Below the pieces are notes generated by a model. The model had not been told where the DNA came from. It was given only the letters and a program-made list of their open reading frames with translations, and did no database searches. From contig MNCI01016028.1 in assembly GCA_015680685.1 (NCBI GenBank), positions 566,305 to 630,304 on the forward strand: a DNA stretch of 64,000 nucleotides. Reading direction: 5' to 3'. Shown piece by piece: positions 35,046-47,084 of the stretch. Origin of the DNA: Gnetum montanum. Lineage: Eukaryota > Streptophyta > Gnetopsida > Gnetales > Gnetaceae. The position numbers and the translations under genes are program-made. Each line of letters begins with the position of its first letter. Within the stretch, counting starts at the first letter, position 1.

Positions 35046-36203
35046 AAAGATGCCATTTTTGTCTTCAAATAGCCCTCAAACAATCTTATCATGTGTCCAA
35101 ACTCACTTGTCAACCCTATAGACCTACACCATGACTTGTTAAGGCCTAAAAATGACAAAGTATAGCCATGGTTGATCAATATTAACCTTCTTTTACTACA
35201 TGTTTTTCACCCTGGCTTATTTGACCTTGTTTCATGGTGTTTCAAATGGTTTTGATATTGCAATTCATGGTTGGCTTTTAGAGATTACTAATTAACTTCA
35301 TTCAACTTCTACTTAGCTCTACTTTAACCATATCTACCTTATTTTCCCCCATGTGACGTATGTTGACTTTTGTTGATCTCTAATTGGTGTTAGGTTATTG
35401 GGTTTGACCATCCTTGACCATCATTTGACACCATGTAACCATCATATGACTTGCCAAGATCTTAAATTGGCAACATGACTCGCCAAGACTTTAAACTAGC
35501 AACATGACCTGCTAAGGCCTAAAACTAGTAACATGTAACCATAGTTGATAGCATTTGACTTTACATTACCTTTAATTTATATCATATGATCTCTATTGAC
35601 TAAACTTTAACCTTAGTTGACATCATTAAATGGAATTCTATCATCCCTTGACCGTTTTTTGATACCATGTAACCATCATATGGCCCACTAAGGCCTTAAA
35701 TTAGCAACATGGTCCACTAAGTCCTAAAACTAGCAAAATCTAATTCTTGTGGACCAATATTGATCATGTTTTACCTTATGTTTCCTACCTAGATTGGTTT
35801 AGCCTTATTTCACTATGTTTTGGCTTGATTTAACCTTGTTATGCATTGTTAACCTTCATTCTCGAACCCTATGATGTCGTTTGGCTTTATGTTTAATCAT
35901 TAGAGCATTACTTGGTCCCATTCTACCAGGTGTTTCCATCATTTGGCCTTTATTTGACCTTATGTAGCCTTTCATTCATCTTATTCATCTTCACCTACCT
36001 CTTATAGCCCTTGTTGACCTTTTTTGGCATCTTGTTTGACTAAGAAATAACATGTTTTGATTGATCCATTCATAGTTGCTAGAGTATTTTATATCATTTT
36101 GACATTATTTACTCATTTTGACTAGGTGAAACTTAAAGTGCTTATGGTTGATATGTAGGATTGGAGTATGAACACTTAAAAGAAAATTAGTTTACCATTG
36201 AAC
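35046..36203 (+). other. TTGAC-rich region with 29 bp tandem units (array B)
   Basis: Three 29 bp units (35448-35534, GACTTGCC-type start and AACTAGCAACAT-type end) and two more (35682-35739) occur, each set preceded by ACCATGTAACCATCATATG (35430 and 35662). Around them TTGACC/TTGACT words recur every 15-40 bp. No gene is seen. The units resemble those of array A at 11221-11440. Confidence 0.6.
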
Positions 36204-37300
36204 CTAAGTGGATCTCATGGTATTGTTGAACTGCATCAATCTTAAGTACCTAGACCTTGAGCTTGAGAGTCCAATCAACCACATAGCCTTGATAGAAAAG
36301 CCTCTAGAATGGACTAAAAACCTAGTCAAAAACCTTGACCTTGGGACTAGTGACATTATTGAAAACTCTTTAGTTGAGATTCCTATCACAACACATAGTG
36401 GTAAGGAGAAAACCCTAAACTTAAGTTTCTCACTAGAGGCTTAGTAGGCTCAAGACATTACCAAGGTCCTCCAAAACAACATTGAGGCCTTTACCTAGTC
36501 ATATGAAGATATGCTAGGTCTTAACCCATTCCTAGTGGAACATAACATCATTCTCGATTTTAGTATTAGACCAATTAAGCAAAAAGATTGCAAGATTAGA
36601 CCAGATTTAGCCCTGGCAGTTTGTGATGAGGTCACAAAATTATACTAAGTTGGTTTCATTAGAGCCATCGATTACATAGAATGGATTGCCAACATAGTGG
36701 TAGTCATTTAGAAAAATGGGAGTATATGTAGATGTATTGATTTCGAAGATCTGAATAAGGAAACCATCAAAGATGATTTCCAATTACCTAGTATTAACCA
36801 ACTTGTTGATACTACGATTGGACATTCTTTGCTATTCTTCATGGATGTGTTCTTGGGATACAACCAAATTAGGATTAACCTAGAACATCAACTTAGTATG
36901 ACCTTTATGACTTGTTGGGGTACCTTTTATTGCACCATGATGTCCTTTGTCCTAAAGAATGTAGGAGAAACTTACCAAAGAGAAATGACGTACACCTTTA
37001 GTGATTATATGCTAGGATTGCTCAATGATTATGTAGACGATATAGCTGTTATGTCCAAAGTGGACAATAATAAATGCACATGACCTTGACCTTGTGCTTA
37101 AACAATGTCTCAAGTATGAGCTTACGCTTAACCCCAAGAAGTATGTCTATGGCATCAAAATCGATAAGATGCTTAGCTTTGTAGTATCCAAATTGGAAAT
37201 ATGTGTTAATCTTGATAAGGTTAAGGCCATATCCAACTTGGAAGTGCCAACTAACCTTAAGGAGCTTTAGGGACTACAAGATAGATTATAATTTATTTGT
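36204..37300 (+). pseudogene. Reverse transcriptase, Tat-like element 2
   Basis: A lead-in (36208-36470) reaches the linker AFT-SYEDMLGLNPFLVEHN near 36487-36545, then KIRPDLALAV, DEVTKLY-VGFIRAIDYIEW, a fingers motif KNGSICRCIDFEDLNK, and an 85-codon open palm (36829-37080): FFMDVFLGYNQIRI, GTFYCTMMSFVLKNVGETYQ and the catalytic YVDD intact near 37030-37041. The thumb follows (LVSKLEICVNLDKVKAIS near 37180-37230, with shifts). It would synthesise element cDNA. The domain is better kept than in element 1, but stops at about 36645 and 36709 break it. Confidence 0.85.
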
Positions 37301-37564
37301 AGGTTTATTGCTAGGATTATGAACAAGTTACAACCCATGCAACACTTGCTTAAAAAAGGAGTTCACTATGAGTGGATGGCTTAATGCTAAGAAGCCTTTG
37401 AAAACCTTAAAAAGAGTTGGCACAAATACCTACCGTCTATCCATAGTAAAAGGATAAATATTTTTACATCCACCTTGCTATCTTTAACATGTTCATTGCC
37501 TTTCTATTCTATCAGAAACAAGATGATGAAGTGGAGTTACCTGGAAAAAACTGAAGCTTGCATA
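37301..37564 (+). pseudogene. RT-integrase junction with RNase H deleted
   Basis: The RT connection (LQPMQHLLKKGVHYEWMA and EAFENLKKSW, 37330-37420) is followed within about 150 bp by the integrase start VLEQVHEGICLGH. In the sister copy (element 1) the same two landmarks are about 1.2 kb apart and enclose the RNase H. Roughly 1 kb carrying all RNase H residues has therefore been lost here. Confidence 0.7.
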
Positions 37565-38625
37565 GTTCTTGAGCAAGTTCATGAGGGTATATGTCTAGGA
37601 CATGTAGGACCTAGAGCCATGGATGCTAAGATTAGATAGCTAGGCCATTACTGGCTTTATATGGAAACTGATTGCCTATAGAAGGTCAAGAACTAAGATG
37701 CTTATCAACAACATAACAACTTGATACATGTGCAACCAACTGAGTTACACACTACTTAGATAACTTGGCCATTTCAATGGTGGGGATTGGACATCATTGG
37801 ATTTATAATGCCTAAGTCATTTGAAGGGCATAACTTCATTATCACTACAACGAAATATTTCATAGAGTGGGTTCAAGCTATTTCCCTCATGAAAATAACA
37901 TCTCAATAAGTCTATAGATTTACACTTGATAACATAGTAGATCATTTTGGCATACCTATGATCATAGTCACAGATAATAGACCATAATTTAGGACCCAAG
38001 AAATAAAAAACTTTTATCTTGTCTTAGGCATTAATCATTTATTTTCATCACTGTACTACCCCCAAGCCAATGAACAAGTTGAAGCTAGCACGAAGGCCAT
38101 CATAAACTTTCCTAAAAAGATTCTGAACAACAACAAATGCAAGTGGCATGAGTGACTTATCCATGCACTGTGGGCCTACTAAAAAACCTATCAAATCACA
38201 ACTAGTATAACTTTATATAGCCTAGTTTATGGATCTAAAGATGTTTTTTATCTTGAATTATAGGTTTCATTGCTGAGAGTGGCTCTGTTAGACTTCATCA
38301 ACAATAAACAGAACAAGGAGCTGCATATCATGGACCTAGACTTGGTGGAGGAGAAACGAGTATGAATGCTTGTTCACATCGAGAGATATGATGAGAGGCA
38401 AAAACAACAGCACTACCATGACCTAAACAAATGAAAGATCAAGAAGGAATACATAGTCCTCAAAGCTATCCATGATCGTGTAGAAAAATTCTCAGCTAAT
38501 TGGGAAGGACCTTTCTTAATCACCAAGGCTTATGGAAATGGAGCCTTCATATTGGTAAACATGGATGAGAATGAATTGGCCAACCTAGTTAGCTATTCCT
38601 ATCTAAAGCCTTTATACATTTAACA
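37565..38625 (+). pseudogene. Integrase, Tat-like element 2
   Basis: The zinc region (EQVHEGICLGHVGPRAMDAK) is followed by WPFQWWGLDIIGF (first catalytic Asp), YFIEWVQAISL, IIVTDNRP (second Asp, near 37970-37985) and YYPQANEQVEAS with the catalytic Glu (near 38057-38092). Then come KWHE-LIHALWAY and the C-terminal KFSANWEGPFLITKAYGNGA. The three acidic residues are present in the decayed reading, spaced as in D,D-35-E integrases. Stops near 37636, 37908 and 38156 and others inactivate it. It would insert element cDNA. Confidence 0.85.
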
Positions 38626-39691
38626 AATTTTCTTGGTAGGTACCAACATTAACATACATGATCATAGTAACTATTAAAAAGTGAGTCAACATTCTTTTCT
38701 GTATCTATTTTGGCACAATAAATGGACTGAAAAACTTTGTAACATTTATAATGCAAGATGCAAATCCCATTTGGGTGTAACAATTGTGACATTCAATGGC
38801 CTAGTTTGATAATTCTTTCATGTATCCCTATGCATTGTATTGTGATAATATGCTTTCTTTGTCTTGTTTTGTTGTTCTCTTGGAGTCGTGCTTACAGGAT
38901 GAAGCCTAGAGTCATCGTGAAGGTGCTACTCATTATGATAGCAAGTCATCTTCTGACCTTGATGTACAAGATTTGGTGAGTTTGTTTGACTATGCTAAGA
39001 GTGCTTATTCCACTTCACTCCTATTACCTCTCCTTGAGTTCAAACCCCTAGCCTTGTTGTGACCTTCCTTGCATTAAATAATAATTTTGATATATGTTTG
39101 CCACTCATGCATTATGGCCATTTGATATCTCCTTCATCATGCTTTACCATCAAGTCTGTTGACTGTAATACATATAATTTAATCAGAAAACCATACCAAA
39201 CCTGGCCTTGGCAATGAAATAAGATGAAGGTTTCATCCCCTAAAAAAAGTAGGGAAGCAGATTACCAAGAATCCAAATGGCCAAGAAGGATTAAAAAACA
39301 AACCAATGGCTTTGAACATGCAAAAGGGGGAGCCTAATGGTTAAAGAAGCCTTGGAGTGAGGTGTTGGTTCTTCAAAAACATTACTAAGTGGCCAACACT
39401 TCAAAGCATAAAGTGCAAAGCCTTAATTAATTTTTCAACATGTTAGTGTCATATCGTAGCCATGATGTCAACCTATGAAACTCATAGTTAACCCTCATGA
39501 CCATTTCTTGGTGACCAAATCTAACCGACAACTTTTATCATCTCATCATAACCTTATCCCATTATCACAAAGCACTCTTTGGCATGTTTTGACACTACAG
39601 GATCAATTGCAAAGAGGACATGTTGGTGATGGACTTGTAGTGGTGTTTTTTATTCTTTTTTGATGTTGCTTAGGTCAATCCTCCAAACATT
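38626..39691 (+). other. 3' untranslated region of Tat-like element 2
   Basis: About 1.07 kb between integrase and the polypurine tract. A 73-codon open stretch (38758-38979) is hydrophobic but resembles nothing known. Element 1 has only 350 bp at this place, so the 3' region differs greatly in length between the two copies, as is common in the Tat lineage. Confidence 0.5.
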
Positions 39692-39704
39692 AGAAAAGAG
39701 GGAC
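39692..39704 (+). promoter_or_regulatory. Polypurine tract
   Basis: AGAAAAGAGGGAC directly precedes the LTR at 39705. This is the expected position and composition for the plus-strand primer, and shows that the following LTR is a 3' LTR. Confidence 0.75.
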
Positions 39705-41109
39705 TAATTAAACACCACCTAGACAAATACATGTTGCAGCCTGTAACCTTAACCACACAACTTAAGGCAAGATCTTATTGTAAATGTAAGGTTTATGTCC
39801 CATGAGCTTCAATCTTATATACTTTAACTTTTTGGGACTAAAAACTACCTCATAAGTTGCTAATGCCTCACTTGCCAAGTGGAAACGTGGTATTATCTCT
39901 ATATATGGGCTTGGAAAGGCTAAAAATGCCATGAAGACTTCCAAATTTTGCATTTTCATGGGTTTTTGCGGGGGTATAGCCTTAAATAGGCTAGAACCAC
40001 CTACCCCTACTGTAGGTGGTGTTGGATTCTCATTTTTCTAGCAAAACCTAGTGTAGCTGCACACATATAGCATTCGAGTTATTGGGTTTTTCATTTTCAC
40101 AACAATGGCCAGTGTAGTCATGATAGTTTTCTAGTGGTAGCAGCATGGCCATCATAGTCATCATGGAATTTCAACAATCTTCACATGGCCAGTGTTGTCA
40201 CTACATTTGCAATAGATTCCAACAATGCCAGTGTAGTCCTCTAATGTCAGCATAGTTGTGATGAAGGTTAGCATAGTAACAAAAGTCCATTTACTATTCA
40301 TAGTATTTAGATGGGTTTTGATGGCTTTGGTGTATCAAAACATGCCATAAATCGACAACTACATTGGAAATCATATATGTTACACCTAAAAATAAACATC
40401 AATCTATCACTTATCATGGCAAAAATTTATATCCTTAAATTAGCAACCTAAAACCTATAAAAGCTAAACTTGAACACCTTATTTAGGTTCAAAAAAAAAA
40501 AAAAAACATTGTTGGTAGTTCTAAACCTTTGCAATTAATAGCCTTTTGCAACTCTAAGGACTTGAATTTTATTTAGCATCTACTTTGAGAATTAGAGATC
40601 CTTAGCGTAGTACCATTGGAACAAGATCTTACATAATTGTTTACACCACTAGTAGTTAAGGTTGCAAACTTGAATAGAAACCAATAAGAATTTTCCAACG
40701 ATTAGAGTTGGAAAGAACTTGGATCATGGAGTTCAACTATAAAGCACAACCTACCAACTCCAATAGGCTTCAAGCTCCATTCCATCAAACTTCTTATGTA
40801 TTTTAACACACAATCTATACTCAATCAAACTCAATATTTCAATAAGTTTTCTTGCTATTCAATAAAGTTTACAGTTCTTTTTTTGTGCAAAATTTATTTC
40901 GAATTTAATTTCTCTATTTTTTTTTTGCTTGAATATGCAACTTCATTTTCATTTCATATTTCCTTTTACATTTCTTAAGTCCTTGGATGATTGATCAAAC
41001 TGTTGAGGGCATCTTGAATCCTATTTTTTATAGGCCCTTAGGATCCAAGGTTAGGTTGTTATACTTGGGATTTTTGGTTTTCCAATGACTAAATTTTTTA
41101 GACACTACA
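39705..41109 (+). repeat. 3' LTR of Tat-like element 2
   Basis: Direct repeat of 5126-6530 with identical length, starting TAATTAAACACCACCT (cognate to TGTTGAAACACCACCT) and ending GACACTACA. The TATATATG box is at 39900. The GGCCAGTGTAGTCA words recur at 40070-40280. Divergence from the other LTR is visible throughout, so the element is old. Confidence 0.8.
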
Positions 41110-43829
41110 GGTGTGTTGAGTTTGAGTAAAATATAAAAAGAATATATTATTTTTTCAATCATTAATAATCATTAGAGTGTGGAATCTAGTTCTATCTCAC
41201 TTCTATGGCATATCACCTTAACTGATGTATAGGTGATATCACTCATTTCTTTCCCCTCTTTATTGATTTCTTAGTTTCATAACTCTACATTTCACCACTC
41301 TTCTCTCATGTTTTTTTCATTCTTCTTCAAACTTTCATTTTTGTTTATTCACCTTCTTCTCATAAGCACATTAGTAAGAATTGAGCATTTCCATTCTATT
41401 CCAATGAGGGTGTATGATGAGCTTGAGTGGGATAGGATGTGAACATTATTAATGACTTCAATTTGGCCATTTTGTGTGATAGAATTTAGCCATATCCCCT
41501 TTCTGTGGCATATCACTATCCTCATGATTGGTGTATCAATGATATCCTAGTATTCTCTTCTTTCTTGCTTTATTCTTCCCTCTTTCTTTTATAAGTTCAT
41601 TATTAAATCATCATCTATCGTCTTCTTAATGGACCTTTCTTCAACCTCTTAGTAACATTCATCAAGAAGGGGTAATGTTATATCCATTTTTTAGTATTCT
41701 TATTTACCAAAATAAATAAGATTTCAATATTTTACACCAAATTAGATCATTAAAAAATCCCAAAAAATAGAATTACAAGGTATTCTCTTAGCTTCCAAAG
41801 ACCTTTGAAAACTAATCTAAGTCATTATTCAACATATAAACATTAGTCTTAGTGACCTTGAAAACTTTGGAAGGTGAAAAACTCAAAGTGTTCATAGGTA
41901 ACTCTAATGCTAATGTTGACACCATTTCTTGAGCATTATGATTATGTCACCATCCTTAAACTTGCACCCAAGCCTTAGTTTTGACTTTCTAAAACCTTGG
42001 ACAACCTATCTACATCATTTTAGGCATGAAAGATGTTGATTTTTGGTATCTTTGAAAAGTTTACTAAATCATGAGATAAAATTTTTCTAAGGCTAGTCAG
42101 TTAATGTTGATGTCAGTCTTAGTGTGATTGCTAGTGTTACTAACCTTGTTCCAATCATAACACTTGTTTTCCTTGCAAAAAACCAATATTTTAATCTTAC
42201 TATGATCTCATGGATCCTTTGGTAATTAGTCAACATGATCCCTAGGGTATGAAATGATGAATTTGGTAAGTTTGAAGGTAGTTTTAAAGATTGGGGATGA
42301 ATTTGGAATAAAATGTTATTAGGTTATACTAACACCAATGTTAGAATTACCAAGCCAACATTGGTAATAATTAAGATCACAAAGTTTAGCATTTGACATT
42401 GTCTTTTGATTACACAATGTCCTCAGCATCCCATAAGAATCATTAGTACATAATTCAATATTTGTTTAGACATTGGAAGTAGTCTTTGAGTCTTGGGGTG
42501 TTAGCATGAATGATGCTAGGAATTCTAACTCTAAGAATGATGATGCTAATGTTTGTATCACCAGCATAACTTACTTTTTTTCAAACTTCTAGTTTTCAAA
42601 AATGAACTCTAGTTAACTCTAATTTGGGATTAGATTTGGAAACTCTAGGCCTATAAATACTAGATCAAAATCCAAATTTGTGGATAATTTCTTGAGATCT
42701 TGAGAAAATGTTTGAATTTTGAGAGATTACAAGCATGAACACTTGCCTTTCTAGTATCTCCTGTGTGCTCCATGGTCAATCCAACTTATCCTAATAATCT
42801 ACAAATTTAATCGAGAATCCAAGTTTCCAAAAACTCATAAGTTGATACTAATACTAGTATCAATGTCACTTAGATAGTCTTTGTGTTGCTTGTATCAAAG
42901 TAAGTTTTATTTGGCTTTAGAGTCACTTACTAGATGATTTACTAAAAAAACCTTGTTTTAACTTTAGATCAATTCTAGATGACATCTATAGCTTTACTAC
43001 TTATATCTACACTTGAAAAAGGTTAAATTTTGTTATTAAAACCATTACTTTTCTCATAAATTAAACCTCTATTAATAGTTTTAACTCTGATATGTTTTTA
43101 ATCACCCCTTGTAGTTTTGATCCTTCATAGAAGACATCATATTTTATTGATAAAGCATATTGATTGTTTGGAAGGATATACCAAAACCATTTTTTCCATA
43201 TTGGTCCCCCTATTTTTCACTTATATTATATTCTAACCCATTTTAAGCAAAGTTCAATACTTAGTGTTTATTTGCATCAGTTAGATATTATTAATTCTAT
43301 ACTTAGACTTATTCATGTTTATAATTTCCCCTACCATTCCTAGTTAATAATCCTTCATGTCATAATTCTTGATTTATCAATGATTATATTATTGTAAGAC
43401 CATTTATGGTCATGAGTTAGATAGTTAACCTGTAATTCATGGAAGTGCTTTTGTAAGATTATAAAACAAAAATTTTATACAAATAGGAGAATCCATGAGT
43501 AATCCTCCAAGGCATCTTTGTGTTAGGTGCTTCATTTTCTTTGGAAAATAATGTGACTCAAAATTATCATTATAGCCCTAATCAAAACTAGCTAGAATTG
43601 GTTTAAATAATGATAAACATGTGAATGCTCTTGAGTACCACTCATATGTTTGATTATGGGTGACTGAGGTGAATGAAAAAAAATAAATTTTTAAGACTCG
43701 TGCATGATAAAAAAAATCTCTTAGAGATTGATGAAAATTTAGTAGACCATTAAAAAAGAGTAATTGAAGTAAGAAACTTGCTAGCATTTGGTACAAATGA
43801 TCCTAGTGTAGTTTTCATCAAAGATGACA
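41110..43829. other. Intervening AT-rich region, no gene seen
   Basis: No coding domain was found. Two imperfect copies of a ~75 bp segment (TATGGCATATCAC...GATATC) lie ~310 bp apart at about 41190-41265 and 41500-41575. AAGAAGGGGTAATG near 41665-41678 looks like a polypurine tract, and the sequence after it begins TTATATCCATTTTT. A CTATAAATA box lies at 42651-42659. This could be the decayed LTR and leader of the chromovirus to the right, but no matching second LTR was found. Confidence 0.35.
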
Positions 43830-44095
43830 TACATCTTAGTTGATACATGTACTAGTTATAATGTTTTTTACTAGAAATTTCTTGCATCCTTAATTTGTAA
43901 GTTGAAACACTCATAAGTTATCTAAGTTTTGCTTGATTAAATGCATGGGAGTTATGAAAGATGTGAAGATGAAGGTAAACTAATGGAGTGGAAGGCTAGA
44001 TTTATTAGTCCTAAACATTAACTCTTTTCAAGTCATTCTTGAATAAGAGTTTTTAAGAAAGAAAAAGTGTTGATTGCCTCATATATTGACATTAT
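43830..44095 (+). pseudogene. Aspartic protease, chromovirus 1 (decayed)
   Basis: LVDTCTSYNVFY near 43838-43875 stands where the D-T/S-G-A-(S/T)-H-N-F active loop is expected, with the Gly lost. Further on KDVKMKVN-WSGRLDLLVLNI, NSFQVILE-EFLRKKKVLIA (43960-44085) matches the VKLGxWxGxxDFxVxxMDDFxVxLGxxFLR pattern of Reina-type chromovirus proteases. Confidence 0.65.
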
Positions 44096-45190
44096 TTAAA
44101 TTTTACATGAGAACTACCCTATGTAGTGGATATCTCTACATTCAGAGAAACTAGTACATTTCACAAGATTCAAATTATCTCATTAATGGTAATGAAGTAG
44201 GCTTCTTGGAACCAAACCCAATTCATATTCCTCATCATCTTGAGGAAGGTAGAAGAGGAAGAGGTAGCTTAAATGAATGTTTATATCAAGTACATGATAG
44301 AAAGATATAAGGATTTGATGCCACAAAAGTTACCAGGTGAAATTTTAGAAAGATGGATGATAGGGCAAAAAATTAATTGTTACTCAGAACTATCCTTTTA
44401 GAAAATAATCATACAAAATCATTTTCCTTGAATTAAAAATCCTAGAAAAGTAGTTGATAAGTTTGGTTAAAAAGGATTACATCTGATCCTCCAAATTTCG
44501 ATATGGATGCTTGGTGTTGTTTGCTCAAAATGAGGATGACATGTTGAGACTATGTTATGATTTTAAGCTCCTAAACAATTACACCATTAAAAGTAGATGT
44601 ACAATGCCTTTGGTTTTATACCTATTCAACTAGTTAGTGGAGGTTTAAGTCTTCATCCAATTCAACCTTCACCAAGATTACGATACAGTGTGAATTGCAA
44701 AAGGCAATGAAGAGAAAATAGCTTATGTCACTCATTATAGCTCATACATGTGGATAGTCATGCCTTTTAGCTTGTGTACTACTCTTGTATAATCTTTTGC
44801 ATACTTATGAATGAGGTATTCCAATTGTAACTTGACAAGTTCATGATGGTATATCTTGATGATATCCTTGTATGATCTTATTTTATGAATGAATGTCTTC
44901 AATGATTGGACATGGTGTTCTTCAAGTTGTGAGAGCACAAGTTATATGTTTATTAAAATAAGTATGAATTTGGAAAGCTAGAGTTAAAATTGTTAGGCCA
45001 CATCATTGGTGAGGGTAGGGTGAAGCTAGATTTGAAGAGGGTGAATGTCATTGCTACATGGCCTATTTTAAAATATGTGCATGAATTGCATCAATTTTTA
45101 GGATTTTCAAGTTATTATAGGAAGTTCATTCATGGATTCTCTAGTGTGATAATAAATTTGACCAATTTACAAAAGAAAGATGCTCCTTGA
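44096..45190 (+). pseudogene. Reverse transcriptase, chromovirus 1 (decayed)
   Basis: MIERYKDLMPQKLPGE near 44294-44340 matches the FxDVMPxELP linker before RT. Then come CYDFKLLNNYTIKSRCTMPL, TTLV- and FMMVYLDDILV with the catalytic YLDD near 44850-44878. A 66-codon open stretch (44990-45190) holds the thumb: LLGHIIGEGRVKLDLKRVNV, FLGFSSYYRKFIHGFSSVI. Stops and shifts abound. Confidence 0.8.
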
Positions 45191-45660
45191 GTATGGAGTG
45201 ATAATTGCTAAGAAGCTTTTCGTAAGATAAGAATGACTCTCATTATGCAACCCCTATTGGTCCTTGACTTTTCAAATCCATTTAAAATATACACTAATTC
45301 TTCATAGAAGGTTATCAATGAAGTGCTCTTGCAAGACAATCATTCAATGGTAGTTGAATCAAATAAGCTAAATCCAATAAAATAGTTATGGCCAGTGCAT
45401 AAGAAGGATATTTTTACCATTGTGAATTGCCTTTGTACATGGTAACACTATCTCTTGAATGACCCAATGGTATTCAAAATAGAAAATACTACCATGAGCT
45501 ATCTTCTCACTTAATTCAAGTTGAAGCTAAAGTAAGCTCAATAGTTAAGGTTATTATAAGAATTTGACCTTTAGTTTATCTATAGGCTAGGTAGAGAAAA
45601 TTTCATGAAAAATGCTTTGACCTAATATCCTTAAGTATGTTTGATAGATATTTTGAGTTA
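45191..45660 (+). pseudogene. RNase H, chromovirus 1 (decayed)
   Basis: The reading runs EAFRKIRMTLIMQPLLVLDF, NPFKIYTNSS (the first catalytic Asp appears as N), KDIFTIVNCLCTW-HYLLND and DL-FIYRLGRENFMKNAL. The order follows the PVLALPDF, FEVxTDAS, KExLAIVxALxxWRHYLLG and YKPGxxNxVADALSR landmarks of Ty3/gypsy RNase H. Confidence 0.75.
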
Positions 45661-45829
45661 ACTTAATAGCTCTTGATGATGGCTAACCATGAATTATATG
45701 AGAGAATTAAGAAAATATTGTACCATGATTAGCATGCTTAGGAGTTCTTGGACTTGGTTCAAGGTGGTATTGAATCAAATCTCAATGAAGTGGATGACAT
45801 GTTCATGTTTAAATAAAATGGAATATATT

Positions 45830-47080
45830 TTCTAGACTAGGATTTTTTGCATTCTCAAATCATTGATGAATGCCATAGCACCCTTTAAGCATAACATCTA
45901 TAGTACAGAAGAATAATGAAATTAATGGAAAGAAGTTTCTACTGGTCCAACTTAAGGATTGATGTGATGAATTTCATGCATAGTTATTTGATTTGATAAT
46001 AAGATAAGAGTTACAATGAAAAATTAGGGGAGTTTCTCTACCACTTAGACATTTTAGAAATTTCATGGATAACTATTTCAATGGATTTCATCATCAAAAT
46101 CTACATAGGGTAGAGATTCTCTAGCATCCTTGCAGTTGTGGATAAGTTCTTTAAGTATGCCATTCTCATTTTGTGTCCCAAATCCTACATAATTGAAAAT
46201 GTTGCATTTTTTTCTTTGATAATATTATTTGAAAATTTTCTTTGATAAGTTCTTTAAGTATGTAATTTTCATTTTATATCCCAAATCTTACACAATTGAA
46301 AATGTTGCATTGTTTTTATTTGATAATATTATTTGTTACTTTGGGTTACTATCAAGCATTATTTCTACTCATGAATCCTATTTCAAGAGGAATTTTTAAT
46401 GAAAAATATTTTAGATTTTAGGCATGAAACTAAAAATTTCTTGAGAGTATCTTTCCTAAATGGATGGACAAATGGAATGGGTAAACAAATTTTGGAAGAG
46501 TAATTGAGATACTTCATCTAGTTTTATCAAACAAACTGGGTGACTTTGCTATCTATGACTTAGTTTAATTATAGATTTTAGAAGTTCTTATCCACATGAT
46601 TCTCTTCAGTAGAGTTAACCTTAGAAAGGTAACCATTAGTATCTAAATTATTGAAAATCTCACATCAAGATCTCAATTCTTTAGCTAATGAGTTTGTGAG
46701 ATCCTAGGTAGATTGTATTCAAGTAGTCATCATGTAATTGAAGACGTCTATCTAGCACATGGAAAAGTATGCTAATATAAAGTAGAGACCATTAGAGTTT
46801 GCTGTTAGAGAGTGGACTCTATTAAAGATGGATTATATGGGAAAGATGAGGCTAAATAAGTGGGTAAGTTAGATGATGTATCCTTTAAGATTCTTACTTG
46901 TGTAAACCTAATTGCATATGAGTTATAGTTGCTAGTATATTTGACAAAATATCATGCTATGTTTCATTTTTCAATATTGAAAAATTTTAGGTCAAGAAAT
47001 GTTGATATGGTAGCATTAAGGTTTTAAGGATTTTCAAATATTAAAGCTATGAAAGAATGAAGGATTTATTTCATTGTCAA
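45830..47080 (+). pseudogene. Integrase, chromovirus 1 (decayed)
   Basis: HSQIIDECHSTL near 45854 starts the zinc region, followed by SFYWSNLRIDVMNFM, EISWITISMDFIIKIY (first Asp), SSILAVVDKFFKYAILI, and after a 103 bp duplication SIISTHESYFKRNF and GQMEWVNKF, remnants of the second Asp and Glu segments. The C-terminal part continues as KYANIKWRPLEFAV near 46767-46810. Confidence 0.75.
46141..46340 (+). repeat. 103 bp tandem duplication within integrase
   Basis: 46141-46243 and 46244-46340 are near-identical (GATAAGTTCTTTAAGTATG...GAAAATGTTGCAT...GATAATATTATTTG). The first copy ends with a partial GATAA, suggesting slippage. It disrupts the integrase core between the first and second catalytic Asp. 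Confidence 0.85.
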
Positions 47081-47084
47081 CATG

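Larger units (their letters stand above)
5126..41109 (+). mobile_element. Giant Tat-like Ty3/gypsy retrotransposon (element 2) with nested insertions
   Basis: Two direct repeats of exactly 1405 bp (5126-6530 and 39705-41109) bound gag, protease, an antisense spliced gene, tandem arrays, RT and integrase. Removing the copia element (5813 bp) and the Athila-like element with one TSD (8780 bp) leaves about 21.4 kb. The SYEDMLGLxP linker before RT, the D-N-G type protease motif and the integrase style place it in the Tat/Athila side of Ty3/gypsy (established family features). The flanks, GAGGG on the left and GGTGT on the right, do not form a target duplication, and the left LTR is also preceded by another element's pol. 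This suggests LTR-LTR recombination or a shared LTR. The location of the antisense gene and arrays between protease and RT is unusual. Confidence 0.65.

Noticed and set aside
35170-36110. Cluster of TTGACC/TTGACT words as a W-box regulatory region
   Set aside because: The words are part of a low-complexity, decayed repeat region of the element and not near a host gene; spacing is irregular and the composition alone favours them.
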